Of a DNA stretch of 64,000 nt, positions 23,701-35,934 are shown one piece after another (the first letter of the stretch is position 1; each line of letters starts with the position of its first letter). The stretch comes from Symbiodinium natans (lineage: Eukaryota; Sar; Dinophyceae; Suessiales; Symbiodiniaceae): positions 252,501 through 316,500 of the forward strand of contig CAJNDS010002634.1 in the NCBI GenBank assembly GCA_905221605.1, written 5' to 3'. Below the pieces are notes generated by a model. That model had not been told where the DNA came from, ran no database searches, and worked only from the letters and a program-made list of their open reading frames with translations. The translations under genes and the position numbers were made by a program.

Positions 23701-24551
23701 GGAGTTGGGGGGTGGCGTCTGCCTCAGAAGTTCCGTTTGTGTGGAAGAGCGTGGGGATGGGCCCCAAAAGACAAGAACCTCTCTACCCAAAACTAGGGGG
23801 GGGGGTTTAGGGTTTAGGGTTTAGGGTCTAGGGTTTAGGAAACCCTCGCCCCCCCCCAGCGTCTTGCTGCAGACGAAGCTGGAAGATGTCCAGCGACAAG
23901 TGCGAAGCCCAGTTGATCTCACCGCCGATGCTCCCGCGAGCGTCCGAGAAAAAAACCCATCCTCTCCCCTCCTCCAGCACCCACACACCCCACACTTTAT
24001 CGATTTAGTGCAATGTTCTAGGACTACTATTTGCTTAAGACCACAGAAAAAACAATAAGGATCTTTTGGGGGCAATATTCCCTACTATCTTGTGTTTTTT
24101 GGGGGTTGGTAAGCAAGTAGTAGATGAGGGGGTTGGGGGGTTTAGCGTTTAGGGTTTAATTATACCCCAACCTAAATTCGCCCTCCCCACTCCAGGGGAG
24201 ATCAAAGCCGAAGGTCTTCGGGCTGCCTTTGGGTTTAGGGTTTAGGGTTTAGGGTTTAGGGTTTAGGGTTTAGGGTTTAGGGTTTAGGGTTTAGGGTTTA
24301 GGGTTTAGGGTTTAGGGTTTAGCACTTACAAACCCCCAATTATAGCTGTACTTAAACAAGCCCCCCTAAGTCCCCTAAGTAGTTTAGAAGTGCAGTTCGA
24401 GTTGGGTTCAAAAGTACCATGAACCCTAAACCCTAAACCCTAAACCCTAAACCCTGAACCCTAAACCCTAAACCCTAAACGCTGTGGTGGCCAGCCCGAG
24501 GTGCAGCAGAAAGACCGCGACTACACCCAACAGCTGGCAGCTGGCCCAGGG
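20714..24551 (+). CDS. Coiled-coil protein with tandemly duplicated exon triplets
   Basis: I do not recognise the family. Exons read as short amphipathic helices: 20714-20758 (FKQSFQNLLAEFHQQ), 21184-21221 (DVPEIARWTRKE), then three rounds of the same exons. a: 21568-21597, 22459-22488, 23343-23372, coding G(S/W)E(E/D)V(A/V)RMLG. b: 21762-21797, 22566-22601, 23535-23570, coding ATS(F/L)NEERQ(Q/R)LQ. c: 22398-22424, 23282-23308, 23873-23899, coding TKLEDVQRQ. Then come 24196-24232 (EIKAEGLRAAFG) and 24501-24551 (VQQKDRDYTQQLAAGP). Exons a, b and c are 30, 36 and 27 nt, each a whole number of codons, so copies can be added without shifting frame. Donors are GC (b) and GT (a, c), acceptors AG|G or AG|A. 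The donor after 24232 falls inside a TTTAGGG array. Neither the first nor the last exon is certain; exon phase before 21568 is unresolved. Confidence 0.55.
21977..22252 (-). CDS. Possible minus-strand membrane-protein exon
   Basis: An open frame of 91 codons includes a strong hydrophobic segment (LFGSVGLLFAFLLLAVILGL) followed by basic and helical residues (YRYERHRSRAFQDLVMRWLA). A second, diverged copy lies at about 22710-22935 inside the duplicated block; it keeps the hydrophobic segment but a frame break separates it from the HRSQAFQDMVMRRLAS part. It could be a relic of a gene on the opposite strand, or chance. Confidence 0.2.
   Translation of the reverse strand: MLRARNGSGNFARNPQARNPGPKWRVCRFGGSNLFGSVGLLFAFLLLAVILGLYRYERHRSRAFQDLVMRWLASAILEEHVTKQNAVRGAA
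23401..23515. mobile_element. Family E MITE-like copy
   Basis: GGGGTCGAAGTAATTACCAA then TATTCCGCTTCTGGTCCCAT and AATAATATCCCCCCCC, aligning with 58398-58512. Confidence 0.5.
24022..24123. mobile_element. Family A MITE-like copy 1
   Basis: ACTACTATTTGCTTAAGACC at left, GGGGGTTGGTAAGCAAGTAG at right; about 100 bp. Confidence 0.7.
24233..24323 (+). repeat. TTTAGGG array forming a donor site
   Basis: Thirteen units beginning exactly at the predicted exon end 24232, so the intron starts GTTTAGGG. Confidence 0.95.
24422..24480 (-). repeat. CCCTAAA array before exon 24501
   Basis: Eight units; with 24233-24323 it brackets a 268-nt intron. Confidence 0.95.
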
Positions 24552-24563
24552 TGTTTTTTTGGG

Positions 24564-24652
24564 GGGTTTAGGGTTTAGGGTTTAGGGTTTAGGGTTTAGG
24601 GTTTAGGGTTTAGGGTTTAGGGTTTAGGGTTTAGGGTTTAGGGTTTAGGGGT
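24564..24652 (+). repeat. TTTAGGG array
   Basis: About 12 units following exon 24501-24551. Confidence 0.95.
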
Positions 24653-24933
24653 TGGAGCCCCAAAAAACCCTCAGCCCAATACACAGGGGTCTCTCCAAAC
24701 TGGAGATGCAAGCCTGACGAAGGGGTTCAGGGACTCGCAGCCTGGGGATTTCGGGTGGAGCTGGGGTTTGGGGGTTTTGGGACGAAGGGCTCTGGGGTTC
24801 AGGGCACTAAAGGGGTTTAGAGGTTTCATTGGTTTTGGAGGAAGGGATGTTCTTCTTCGAGGGCCCAAGCAGAACCCTTGATTGGACATGAAGGTTCAGG
24901 GTTTATTTTTGTGGGATTATGAAGAGGTTTCGG

Positions 24934-25521
24934 TCAGTGTAGGGCTCCTGAGGAGTATTGGAGTGAGTGTCTCTTGGGTGTCCTTGCAATAGAAACCCTA
25001 GCCGCCGCTGGCTCAATGAATTCTTTGGTGGCTTGCTGGAGGGGAGGCAAGACATGTGAGGGTTCTGATTTGGGCCTTTTGGGCCTATTCCTTCTGGTGA
25101 AGGGTATCAAAAGGCCTCTGTTGTAGGATATTACTTCTGGGCCTTCTGGTTTACCAAACATAGCCCTTGATTTGGAACAGCACCCCCTTGTCAGCCAGCA
25201 GTGTTTCTGTAATGCGTGCGTCTTGGCCCCAGCTTTTGTGGGGAGAGGTGGTATCGTGGAGGAATTCAGGTCGTACAGGTTCCACTTCGCCATTCCTTGT
25301 TCTGTGCATTCCTTTGTAGGCATACTAAAGGCTAACGCTTGGGATCTAAACTGCAAGGTGTTCTGTTGCCTGGATGTCTCGGGGTGTTTGTGGTCCGCAA
25401 GATGGACTCGGCGAACTTCAGGAACCGGTTGGGGTGTAGGCCGAAGAGCGCGGGCGCTGCCCTCTTTCCATCGCTGCTCAGGAGCCGGGCTCACAAGGAA
25501 GGGCTGAGACCAGCATCCCAT
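24934..25521 (-). CDS. Unrecognised long open frame
   Basis: 195 codons open on the minus strand in DNA free of telomeric repeats. The product is Pro/Ser/Arg-rich, without a recognised domain. On the + strand the same DNA offers only a weak exon candidate (MDSANFRNRL at 25402). All well-supported genes here are on the other strand, so this is probably non-coding or an intergenic spacer. Confidence 0.12.
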   Translation of the reverse strand: MGCWSQPFLVSPAPEQRWKEGSARALRPTPQPVPEVRRVHLADHKHPETSRQQNTLQFRSQALAFSMPTKECTEQGMAKWNLYDLNSSTIPPLPTKAGAKTHALQKHCWLTRGCCSKSRAMFGKPEGPEVISYNRGLLIPFTRRNRPKRPKSEPSHVLPPLQQATKEFIEPAAARVSIARTPKRHSLQYSSGALH

Positions 25522-28029
25522 GAACCTTCCTGCAGTGTATTACTATAGTATAGTTGGGGGATCTAAGGTCGCCCCATGAAAGGCAAGCCGCGCGCCTGTC
25601 GCCTCCATCTGCCCCCGAGCCACGAAGCCCCAATCTCTCCAACAGTTTGCCCTGTAGGGTTTAGGGTTTAGGGTTTAGGGTTTGGGGTTTAGGGTTTAGG
25701 GTTTAGGGGTTTAGGGTTCCTCTCCGACAGTTTGTGCATCCAAGAAGCGGCGCTGTTGTCAAGAAACACGCGGCTGTGCAGCCCTATCAACACCCCCTCC
25801 TGCCCAAGCCCAGCACATGATGAAGCAGACAGACGACACTTGCTTTGCCCACGGTCGAAACTTGAAGCCCTAAACCCTAAACCCTAAACCCTAAACCCTA
25901 AACCCTAAACCCTAAAGCCTAAAGCCTAAACCCTAACTAAACTTGGGGGGGGGGGGAGGGAGGTTCTTGCTGATTTTGTAGGAACAACCTCAATTTTTGG
26001 TACCCCCTGGTGCTCGAGCTCCATGGCCTCAACTGGCGGCTTGGCGGCTGCGGGCCTGGACCCGCGAGAATCGGGGTTTGGGGTGTGTAGGGTTTCAGGG
26101 TTTAGGGTTTAGGGTTATTAGTTATTAGGGTTTAGGGGTTGGGGTGTGTAGGGTTTTTGGGTTTGGGAGGGTCCCTTCAGCCAGGCCTGACGCTTCGAGC
26201 GCCTGTGAGAGAGAGAGGGTTTAGGGTTTGGGGTTTGGGGTTCAGGGCTTAGAGTTTAGGGTTTGGGTTTGGCGTTTGACGGTTTTAGGGTTTTAGGGTT
26301 GAGGGGTCCAGGGTCTGGACGCGGGAAGAAGACCCAAATGGGCAGCTACAAGCTGGGTCAAAGGTAGAGTAGCCTCCACTAGATTCCAACCTTAGGGCCC
26401 CTTGTATGCTCCCAAGGTTCGTAGCCCAGGCTAAACCCTAAACCCTAAACCTAAGCCCTAGACCACAACCCTAAACCCTAAACCCTAAACCCTAAACCCT
26501 AAACCCTAAACCCTAAATTTAAAACCTAAACCCTCAACCCTAAACCCTAAACCCTAAACCCCCAACCCCCAAACCCTCAACCCTAAACCCTCAAAGGACA
26601 CGTCTTCCGTGACATGCCGCGGTCCCAGATTTGCCATGGGGACGGGGCCCTGCCATGGGGGGGGGGGGGGGGGGGTATGCCAAGTCGGGCGCGTTTAGAG
26701 CACGACCCTGATAGCAATATGAACAAGAAAAAGCAGCTTAGGGTTTAGGGTTTAGGGTTCCAGTTGCAACAAAAAGTTCATAAACCCTAAACCCTAAACC
26801 CTAATCCTGCGGGGGCGAAAAAACCTAATCCTAATGACCAGCGACAGCAAGGACATTAGCCAGCAGGCACAAGCCTGCCCAGCCGCACCGGCTAGCTGGG
26901 CGTTGACGTGCTGTAAAGCCAAAGGCAGCCTTGGACCCCAGACCCTTAAACCCCAAACCCTTACTTAAGCCCTCAGGGATTTAGGGTTAAGGGTTTAGGG
27001 TTTCAGGGTTTAGGGTTTCGGGCCCCATCGAGCTTGGCTCGACAGGTGGCAAGTAAAACCCTAAACCCTAAATCCTGTGGGACCTTTGGGATGCAGCGGC
27101 AGAGAGAGAGAGGGAGAGAGAGAGAGAGAGAGAAAACCTTAGATCCTGAGCCTGACCCAAGCCTCGCCAGCATGGGCCAAGACTTGTGAGAGATCCAACT
27201 TTGGCCCCTGGGTCATCACAAGACTTTTCAATGGGAGCTTGTCGGGTTATAAGATAAGGGTCTGGAGTGCGTTGCAGACAAGAAGTCAACATTCTCACTC
27301 AGGCCCCTAAACCCTAAACCCCAAACCCCAAACCCTAAACCTTAAACCCCAAACCCTGAACCCCAAACCCTATACCCTATGGTTACTGGGCTCGCAGCTA
27401 GGTGACGCTGTTTGGTTGCATGAAGCCAAGGGCTTTTTTTAGCAGTGAGTACCATCCTCATGGTTCCAAGCTCGACCGAGGCCGAGCCAATGGCCTGGCT
27501 CTCAGGAAAGGGTTTAGGGTTTAGGGTTTAGGGTTTAGGGTTTAGGGTTTTAGGGGGTTTAGGGGTTTAGGGTTTTAGGGTTTTAGGGTGTTTAGGGTTT
27601 AGGGTTTAGGGACTGGAGATCCGGAGGTTGGGGCTTGATGCGGGATTCAGAGTCAATCTTGGCACGAACCCCCCTCGAGAAATCAGCAAGCCACGTCGAG
27701 CGGAGGCAGCGAAGTCTTGGCGGTGGAGTGGGACCCAAAGGCACATGCCTCAGGCTTTCGGTGCAGGATTCACGCCCGTCACTTTCTGGAGTTGGGAGCA
27801 ATCTCGGCTTAGGGTTTAGGGTTTAGGGTTTAGGGTTTGGGGTTTGGGGTTTGGGGTTTAGGCCCCAGACTTCGGCTCTGCCCCCCAAGAAGCCCTCAGA
27901 GCAGGGCCTTGTTCCTTTTTGTCGAGGGCTTGGGTTCCCTCATCGCCCCCTTGAAACCACAAAGGGCACCCATTGAAATGCATTCCGAGGCGACTCCTGG
28001 GTCTAAGCAAGGCCCTGTCATCCCGGCAG

Positions 28030-31000
28030 GCTGGAACCAAGCTCGCCTCTGCTTCGGCCGATGGCACGCTGCGCCTCTGGGACCGCCTGCCCTGTAGGAT
28101 TCATCTGGCTTAAGTCTTAAGGGTTTAGGGTTGAAAGGGTGCATGAGGCTTTAGGGTTCATGAGGCTTTAGGGTTTAGGGTTTCAAGTTTTAGGTTTACG
28201 TAGGACTTAGGACGCTCTGTTTTGCATGATGCTTCCCAGGAGACTGGGTACCACCCTGTAGCGTGGCCGAGCCCTACGTAAAAGCACCTGATGCCCCTAA
28301 GCCCCGTGCAGCCTAAAGTTAAGTTCCCATATTACGCCAAGTAACCCTATTCGCTTCATGTAAGCTCCCTATGAAGAACCCAGTGCCCCGGCCTTGTGGT
28401 TCTGGGGGTGCAAAAGAAGCCGTGGGGGTTGAGGGTTGAGGATTCGTTCGGGTTTAGAAGTGTAGAGCCTACACAGGCTTAAGGGGGTATAATATGGAGG
28501 GACCCCCTAGAAGGGTCTTATTCCCCTTTATAACCCAGGATTAGTTGGGGTTTAGAGGTGTAGAGCCTACGGAGGCAGGGTTGGGCCCAAACCGACACCC
28601 CCACAGTAAGCCCCAACATCCCTACTGGGCTCGTAGATGCCCTGTGTGACAGGACCCCAATTCCGGCGCATGCGCAGATTTGCCGCTCGGCTTGCAGGTT
28701 TTCTCATTGTCGGTGTGCGGTTTGTTTGGCTTTGAGCCCTTGGTGATGACAGCAGCTGATTGTTGGGCGACAGCCGTGTGCCCTTAAGCCTCAGCCTAAT
28801 ACCCAAAACGAAGCTTGACCCAACATATCCTAAACTGCTCATGCTCGAGGTTGGAAGCCTCGGAGCCGCGCGGCTTCGCAAGCAGTCAGCTCAGCGATGG
28901 AAGCCAGCAAAGAGCAGAAGGATTCCCCCCTGCGGTGTTGTAATGAATTGAGCTCCGAAATTGGACGGCAAGTCAGCGATAGGGGTTCGTCGTTTGGGCA
29001 TGTTTAGGCTTGTTTCGTGTCCAGGATATTGAGTCGAGGGTTTGATTGGGATGCCGCAAAGCTTGCCTTGCGCGAGATGTTGGGGGCGGCTTGAAACATC
29101 TCGGTGTCTGCTGGACACCGCTGTGACGGCACGTCCTTTGGGCTTACAGCCAACCCAGGATACGGTTGGCTGTTCTGTATTTACTGCTCCTTGTTGTTCC
29201 TCCTGATTTCTCAGCTCAGGAGTCTGCTGAACCGGGGTCTCTCGGCTGGGTGCGGAAGTAGCTTTCAAGGCCCAAGTCACTAGTCTGCTGGCTGCCGGAC
29301 TTGAGAATGCTGAGTTCCCTCCGTCTCAAAGCGAGGCTGTATCACCTGGGCGCCCGACGGTGTGCGCCTGGCCACCGGTTATCAGGCCCAAGAGTGCGTG
29401 CCGAGGTTTAGGTGCTTAAGGGCATTGCGTCAGCTTGCTTTTGGGACATGCATACCGACCCTTCTGATCCAAAGAGTCTGTGCTCTAGGCCGCCAACACA
29501 AAAGGGGCCCTAAAGCACCTAGAGGCTTCAAGCAAGCCTGATGGTCGCCCCAGTCCAGACAGCGCTGACTTGCCGTTGAAGCGAGAGACAGCACTCTTCA
29601 CCTTTGATTACACACCAACCAAAACCGTGGACCCCAACCCCTTGTCTCTTTTGTGAAGGGCGTGAGGCGTAAGACGTCTTCCTGACAGCGGCTGGTAAGA
29701 CAATTTCCACGTTTCGGAATGAAGCCATGCACATGTTTGCAGTGCGGTTCACCTGCCGTGCAGGTTGTAGAACCGCATAACCCTCAACCCGAGTGAAGGA
29801 TGGTGAAGTGGTGGTGTGGTATCCCCACGCCGCCCTGGCCACAGTGAGTTGCTCGGGCCACACGAACCAGGCCGGGATCCCGGATGAGGGTTTCGGGTTT
29901 AGGGTTAGGGTTTCGCGTTTGGGGATGCAGGGCTGAAGGCAACGGAGTCCCAGAGGGGCGAAGCTTATGGAGCCAAATTCAAAGGTTTGGCGAGTATGAA
30001 GCGGTATTTCTTTTTGAGGGTTTGGGCTACAACAATAAGGACCCCTGGAACTCCTGAAAACCGCTTTTGAAGACCCCTCAAACTACCCACAGCCGACGAG
30101 AGGGGTCCCAAGAGGCAATCAATCAACCGCGTTTCCATGTGGGCCGAGGTCCGATGCATTGCGTGGAGCCCACAAGGTCACCGATCTGACTCTGATACTC
30201 TCCTCCTACTACTTGCTTAAGAGAACCCCCCAAACTAAGAATAGCAATCACTATATTTCCCTTCCAAGGAAGCATATTCTTAATTTTTTTGGGCGGGTTC
30301 TTAAGCGATTAGTAACCTCCCGACCCTAAACCATACATGTCGAAGGGAGTGTTCGCTCTTAACGCGCCTGTGCAAGAAGCCCAAGAAGGCCTTCCGGTGT
30401 GAACACCCTCACGGGCAACTTAGGGGCGACGGAACTGCAGGAGGTAAGCACCAAGATTTTGTGGTGATTGCCTGAGGGGTTGTGGCTGCGAAGAGGCTTT
30501 AACATTCTGGAGGCTGACATGGTCAGAATGTAAACGCTGGAGTGATGACCTGCAACCACATCCTCAATCTACAAAGCTTTGTGTTCACACTCGGAGGAAT
30601 AGAGCTCATCTCATCTCTGCAATCCCTTCCCCAAAGACCTTCAAGCAGAAAGCAGCAGGCAAAGACTGCGTGGCTTCCGGATCATTGGATGGGACCGTGA
30701 GGACACGTACGGTTGATGTGGGTGAACGCAGCAGCAGACTCGTTTGCACAGTTTTCTTGCGAGCGATCTTTCCAAAACATGTGGGCACGCAGGATATGGG
30801 AGCCCAAGAAAGGCAGGGCCCGCCAGAGCCCGTGAAGAGCGGACAGTAGGCTTGTGAGCTTCACAAGGGTGTCGTTTTTGGGTTTTGGGGCAGCTGCTCT
30901 GGCAGGCAAGTGCCTCAAGACCTGCCAGGGCGATGGCGGCTACGCAGGGGCCCCCAGATGGCCACCAAACATGCCACGAGCTGGTGAGGCGCGCAGAGAC

Positions 31001-34000
31001 CAGGTTGTTGCGCACGCTTTAGCAGCGAACACCTTTTTCGTGCCTTGGCCGACGGATGACCATGTCCTTGAGACCAGCACAACCCTTGGCCAGAGCATGG
31101 CCGACCTTTGAGAATGTCCATGCCAACAGGGCTGAGCAAGCCGTGCTTTGTGCGGGAGCTTGCTTTTGTCGCGCTGGGAAAGGCTCTTATCTTGAGGGGT
31201 TTACATCTCACGCGGCTTTAGTTAGCCTAAGGTCTTCCGGCCTCCTCCGTTTAGGACGTAAGGGTACCTCGGCAGGTATACTGCCTCCTCTGGCACCCGG
31301 AGGCACGCCGACCTTTGAGATGTGAGCCATGGACAAGAACACCAAAACCCTAAATCTTGAACCCTAAACCCTGAACCCTAAACCCTTGGGATGTTCCCCC
31401 CTGGGACTAGAATGGGAGGCCCAATCTTGAACTTAAAAGTACCAGGGTGGCACGCAAGCCTCGGCCCCCTAAACCCTAAACCCTAAACCCTAAACCCTAA
31501 ACCTCAGGGGTTCGGGCTTCATTCGCATTTGCGTTGCTTAGGTTTGAGGCTTTGGGACCGCAAGGCCCGTCAACTCTGCGACCCCAAGCCCTCTTAGGCC
31601 CTCTAAGCCCTATGAGCCCTACAAGCCCTGTAAGACCTGTTCGACCCTGAACCTCTGGGGTTTAGGGTTTAGGGTTTAGGGTTTAGGGTTTAGGGTTTAG
31701 GGTTTGGGGACGGGAGGCCACATCTCTGGCTGCCGGGAGCACGGACGGCATTGCCCGTCTCTTCGACCCCCAGACAGGAAACTGCATCGTGCGCCCGTGA
31801 TTAGGGTTTAGGGTTTAGGGTTTAAGTTTAGGGTTTAGTAATTGTTCTCAGGACTTTTGGGGAAGCTAGAGGCCGACCGTAACGTCAGCGTCTGCTACAT
31901 CCTCTCCCCTCTCCCCCCCCTCGGCCCTCCGACCGAGTTTGGGGATCGTGGATGTGGTCTCTCTGGTTTAGGGCTTGGGATATAAAACTCGGGAAGTCCA
32001 TAATAAACACTAAATTTAGGGACTGGGTAGGTATCCTTTGGCCTTTTTGCTTACAGAACCCTATTATATATAAAAGGTTAGCCATTCTTGGGCCAGGGTA
32101 TTCCCACCCCCTAAGAGCCCTCTGAGCCCATGTTGGACTCCAAGAAGCAGGTACGTTGGGAGGGTCACGTGGCCCCTATCTCCTCGCTGGCCTGGGGACC
32201 AGGCGCTGCCAGGTTTAAGGGGCACTCAAGGGACCTGGATTTGAGGGTTCATCGTCTGGCAGGCGACATTTACCTCAAGAAAGTCTTGGCCCTGAACCCA
32301 AAGGGTGCAGCCTTGATCAAGGGGAAGAAGGTGAGTAATTGAAGCACCAAAGCTCGGAAGGTCAAAGGCTTGGTTCCAGGTCCTAAGGGCGAGCCTTGTC
32401 GGATGCCTGAGGACGAAGGCGGTTTTGAGCTTCAGAGGCCTAGGCCTAGGTGTAAGAGCCCTCTTTTTTGCTTTTCTTCTTCCACCCCCCAAAAAATCCC
32501 CCGGAACCCCTTCAACCTTCTGGTTCTAGGGTTCTAGGTAGGAGATCTTCTTCAGGAAGACGCTTCAATGTGCCAAGCCTGGTGTTTATGTTCTTCCAAC
32601 AGCCGCCAGCTCATGTGACAGCGTGTGAGTAAGAAGGCCTAGGTTGCAAACATTGCCTGATGAAGTTACTGATAGCTCTTGTAACCTGTTTGTTCTAGCC
32701 GTAGCCCCACTGGTGTTCACATCCACCCCTGTTCCTTTGACTCGCGCAAGATTTTGCAGCCAGAGTTTGACGCGCAGGCGCCACGAGCCTTGCCACGGGC
32801 TCGCACGATGGCTCTGCCTGCGTCTGGAGCGTGGACACGGGGCGTCAGGCGCGGAATCTTGAGTGCTGTGTTGATGGGTTTCCTTTTCCCCCGATGCACA
32901 AATGTCACCCCAAACGCAACGAAGCCCCCAACAAAAGCGGCTCAAATTACCCTGAAACCCGCAACCTGTAATTGCAGTAAAGTAATTGTTACCTATAGCC
33001 TATAGTACTACAGTTACAATAATATCATATAGTAATATACAATAATTCGTTCTAAAGAAAAATAAGACGATACAGAACCCTGAAGCCCTCGAGTCCAAGT
33101 CGCAGACAGAGCCGTTCCGAGCCACTGCGAGCCGCTGCAGGTTGCCAGCTGCAGCACGACGGGGAGGGCTCAAAGCCTCAGCTTTCTTTAAGTCTGCCCG
33201 GGGGCGGTTTAGGGTTGAGGGTTTGGGGTTGAGGGTTTAGGGTTTAGGGTTTAGGGTTTAGGGCTAGGGTTTAGGGTTTAGGGTTTAGGCATGAGGAGTG
33301 GCTTTCGGGTTTGGGGGTGATTCGGTGGCTCAGGGTTCTTCGAGGGCTTACACTTGCCTCGCACAGGCTGGATGCAAAAGTGGGATTGCCGGGCTCAGGG
33401 CATAGGCCTCCTCACGGCAACAAGGCGCAAGACAGGCCGCAACCACCCTACTCGCACCCCAGGTAACAACGACCCAGTAGCCTCCAAGTAGACCTCACAG
33501 CCCTAAGAGCCTAAAACCCTGCCCCAACAACTCTAAACCCGAGACACCAATCCAAACCAACCCAGGCACGACCCGCGCGCTACCTAAACAACCTCAACGC
33601 CTCTAAACCCTACACTCCGCACATCTCCGCACCCAAGAACTGCTCCGAGCTTCACCTACGCAACCCATCTCCAACTCGGTCCCCCTAATTGGTTTCCGCG
33701 ATGACGCTCTCCTCTTGGGCGCATGTACGCGCTCAAATCCCTAAGCCGCGAACCCTTAAACTCTAGTCCTTAACCCTGCCGGGCATCCATGGAATCACCT
33801 GGGCCCGAGCATTGTACATATTGCGCCAACAACTCGTTCAAGCCCTTAGACTGTCCCCATCTGTGCGCTTTTGCCAGGTGGTAGGCTTCGGCGTCAAACC
33901 CTAAACCCTAAACCCTAAACCCTAAACCCTAAACCCTAAACCCTAAACCCTAAACCCTAAACCCTAAACCCTAAACCCTAAACCCTAAAACAACCCCAAA

Positions 34001-35703
34001 ACTTCCTTGCCGAGGTTTACACCATTGCCTGGAGGACTCCTCGAATGTCGTTTCTAGACGTTTCGTGCTTCGGGGGTTTCAGGGCTTATCGAGGCTGTTC
34101 GGGCTATAGGTCTGTTGGAGTTGAGGGTTGTGGGAAGGACCCTAAACCCTAAACCCTAAACCCTAAACCCTAAACCCTAAACCCTAAAGCTTCTAGATCA
34201 AGAGAGACCTCCTTACTCCGCATCCCACACCCAGCGAAGCAAGCCCGCTTGTTTTTGGGGGTCCCTGAAGCGCTTGCGCGCTTTAAGCCCGGAGCCCGAC
34301 TTCCTTCAGTGCATTGTGATCCCTTGCTTTTGCACCCTGCAAAAGGTGTCATTCGAGAGCTCCTGCCATGTGATGCCTTAGAAATCGCGAAGTGTGAAGC
34401 CGGCCCCCTTTGCGAGACTGCACGAGCCTTCCCGAGGACAAAGAACAATTGCCTGATACAGTAGGCCCCCCAGGATTTTCTTTCGCTCCCCTTTGTAGCC
34501 CTAAACCCTACACCCTAAAACCCTAAATTGGCTTCCAGAGGGTCAGAAAAATCTCTCTCAGAGGGCTTTAGTAGGACCAAAGCCCTTCCCCTTAGTATGG
34601 ATACCCCTGATATACTGAACCCTAGACCCTAGACCCTAGACCCTAAACCCTAAACCCTAAACCCTAAACCCTAAACCCTAAACCCTAAACCCCATGAAGG
34701 CGCCATGAAGCTACCCCTCAGAGAGAGGAATGACACCCAGCGCCCGAGACTGGCGACGGGATCGAGCGATGGCAGCATCTGCATCTTCGATGCCAGCCTT
34801 GGTGTGTGCAGCCTGGCGGCCTCAGGGATTTGTTAAAGGTTTAGGGTTTAGGGTTTAGAGTTTAGCAAAAAGGGTTTAGGTTTTAGGCACCCTGTGCCCT
34901 GAACCCTGAAAGTTTTGGGGCGTCAGGGCTGGAGTGCACCTCGAGGCCGTGGACGAAGGACCTGATTGGTTCTGACCACGTCCTGCGTCCGCTCGTGTTC
35001 CGCTGCTCCTGGGTTGAGGTTTGGTTTAGGGTTTAGGGTAGTTTAGGGTTTAGGGTTTAGGGTTTAGGGTTTAGGGTTTAATGTTTGGGAGCTGCATGTG
35101 AAAATGAAAATTCAGGTCTCTTACTCTCCGCCCGTCTTCCCCTCTCTGCTTTACAACCTTGTGCCCCAGCCCTCTATGTCTCAAACCCTTCTCAACAAGA
35201 GTAGACCCTAAACCCTATAAGCCCTTCGGAGGCCTTCTAGCGCTCCTCTTAGCCTTCTGTAAGCCTTACGGAAGCGCTATGTACTGGTAATTAGCATTCT
35301 CCTTAAAACTGGGCTCTTCAGTAGTATACTTGCGTTCCGATTGCAGTATGAAGACACCCCTCCAAGTATAAGGCAGTATATGTATACATATACATATACA
35401 TACACATATACATATACATATACACATGTGCACATATACACATATACACATCTACACATATACACATCTACACATATACACATATACACATATACACATA
35501 TATACATATGCACATATACACATATATACATATATACATGTATACATGTATACATGTATACATATATACATATATACATATGTACATATATATATACACA
35601 TACATATATACATACATACATATATATACATATATACATATATACATACATACATATATACATATATACATATATACATATATACATATGTACATATATA
35701 TAC

Positions 35704-35734
<31 letters not shown>

Positions 35735-35900
35735 TATATGTACAAACATACATATACATCATATACACATATATACATATATACATATATACATATATAC
35801 ATATGTACATATATACATATATACATATATACATATATACATATATACATATATACATATATATACATATATGCATATATGCATATATACATATATACAT

Positions 35901-35934
<34 letters not shown>

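Larger units (their letters stand above)
21568..23899 (+). repeat. Tandem ~0.89-kb segmental duplication, ~3 copies
   Basis: Exon a occurs at 21568, 22459 and 23343, offsets of 891 and 884 bp. Flanking DNA is also repeated (GGATTCTGCTCTGTTTGGGG at 22279 and 23161; GATCTGTGAC blocks near 22072 and 22822). Introns have diverged much more than exons. Confidence 0.85.
24552..28029 (+). other. Unresolved interval before the WD40 exons
   Basis: Should contain the 3' end of the coiled-coil gene and the start of the WD40 gene. Exon-like reads at 25747-25782 (EAALLSRNTRLCS) and 26032-26078 (MASTGGLAAAGLDPRE) are not firm. Holds many telomeric arrays (25656-25715, 25868-25935, 26434-26590, 27509-27612, 27811-27860), a G tract (26657-26676) and a GA microsatellite (27100-27134). 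Confidence 0.4.

Noticed and set aside
30641-31015. 124-codon minus-strand frame
   Set aside because: Overlaps a WD40 exon read on the + strand (30659-30701).
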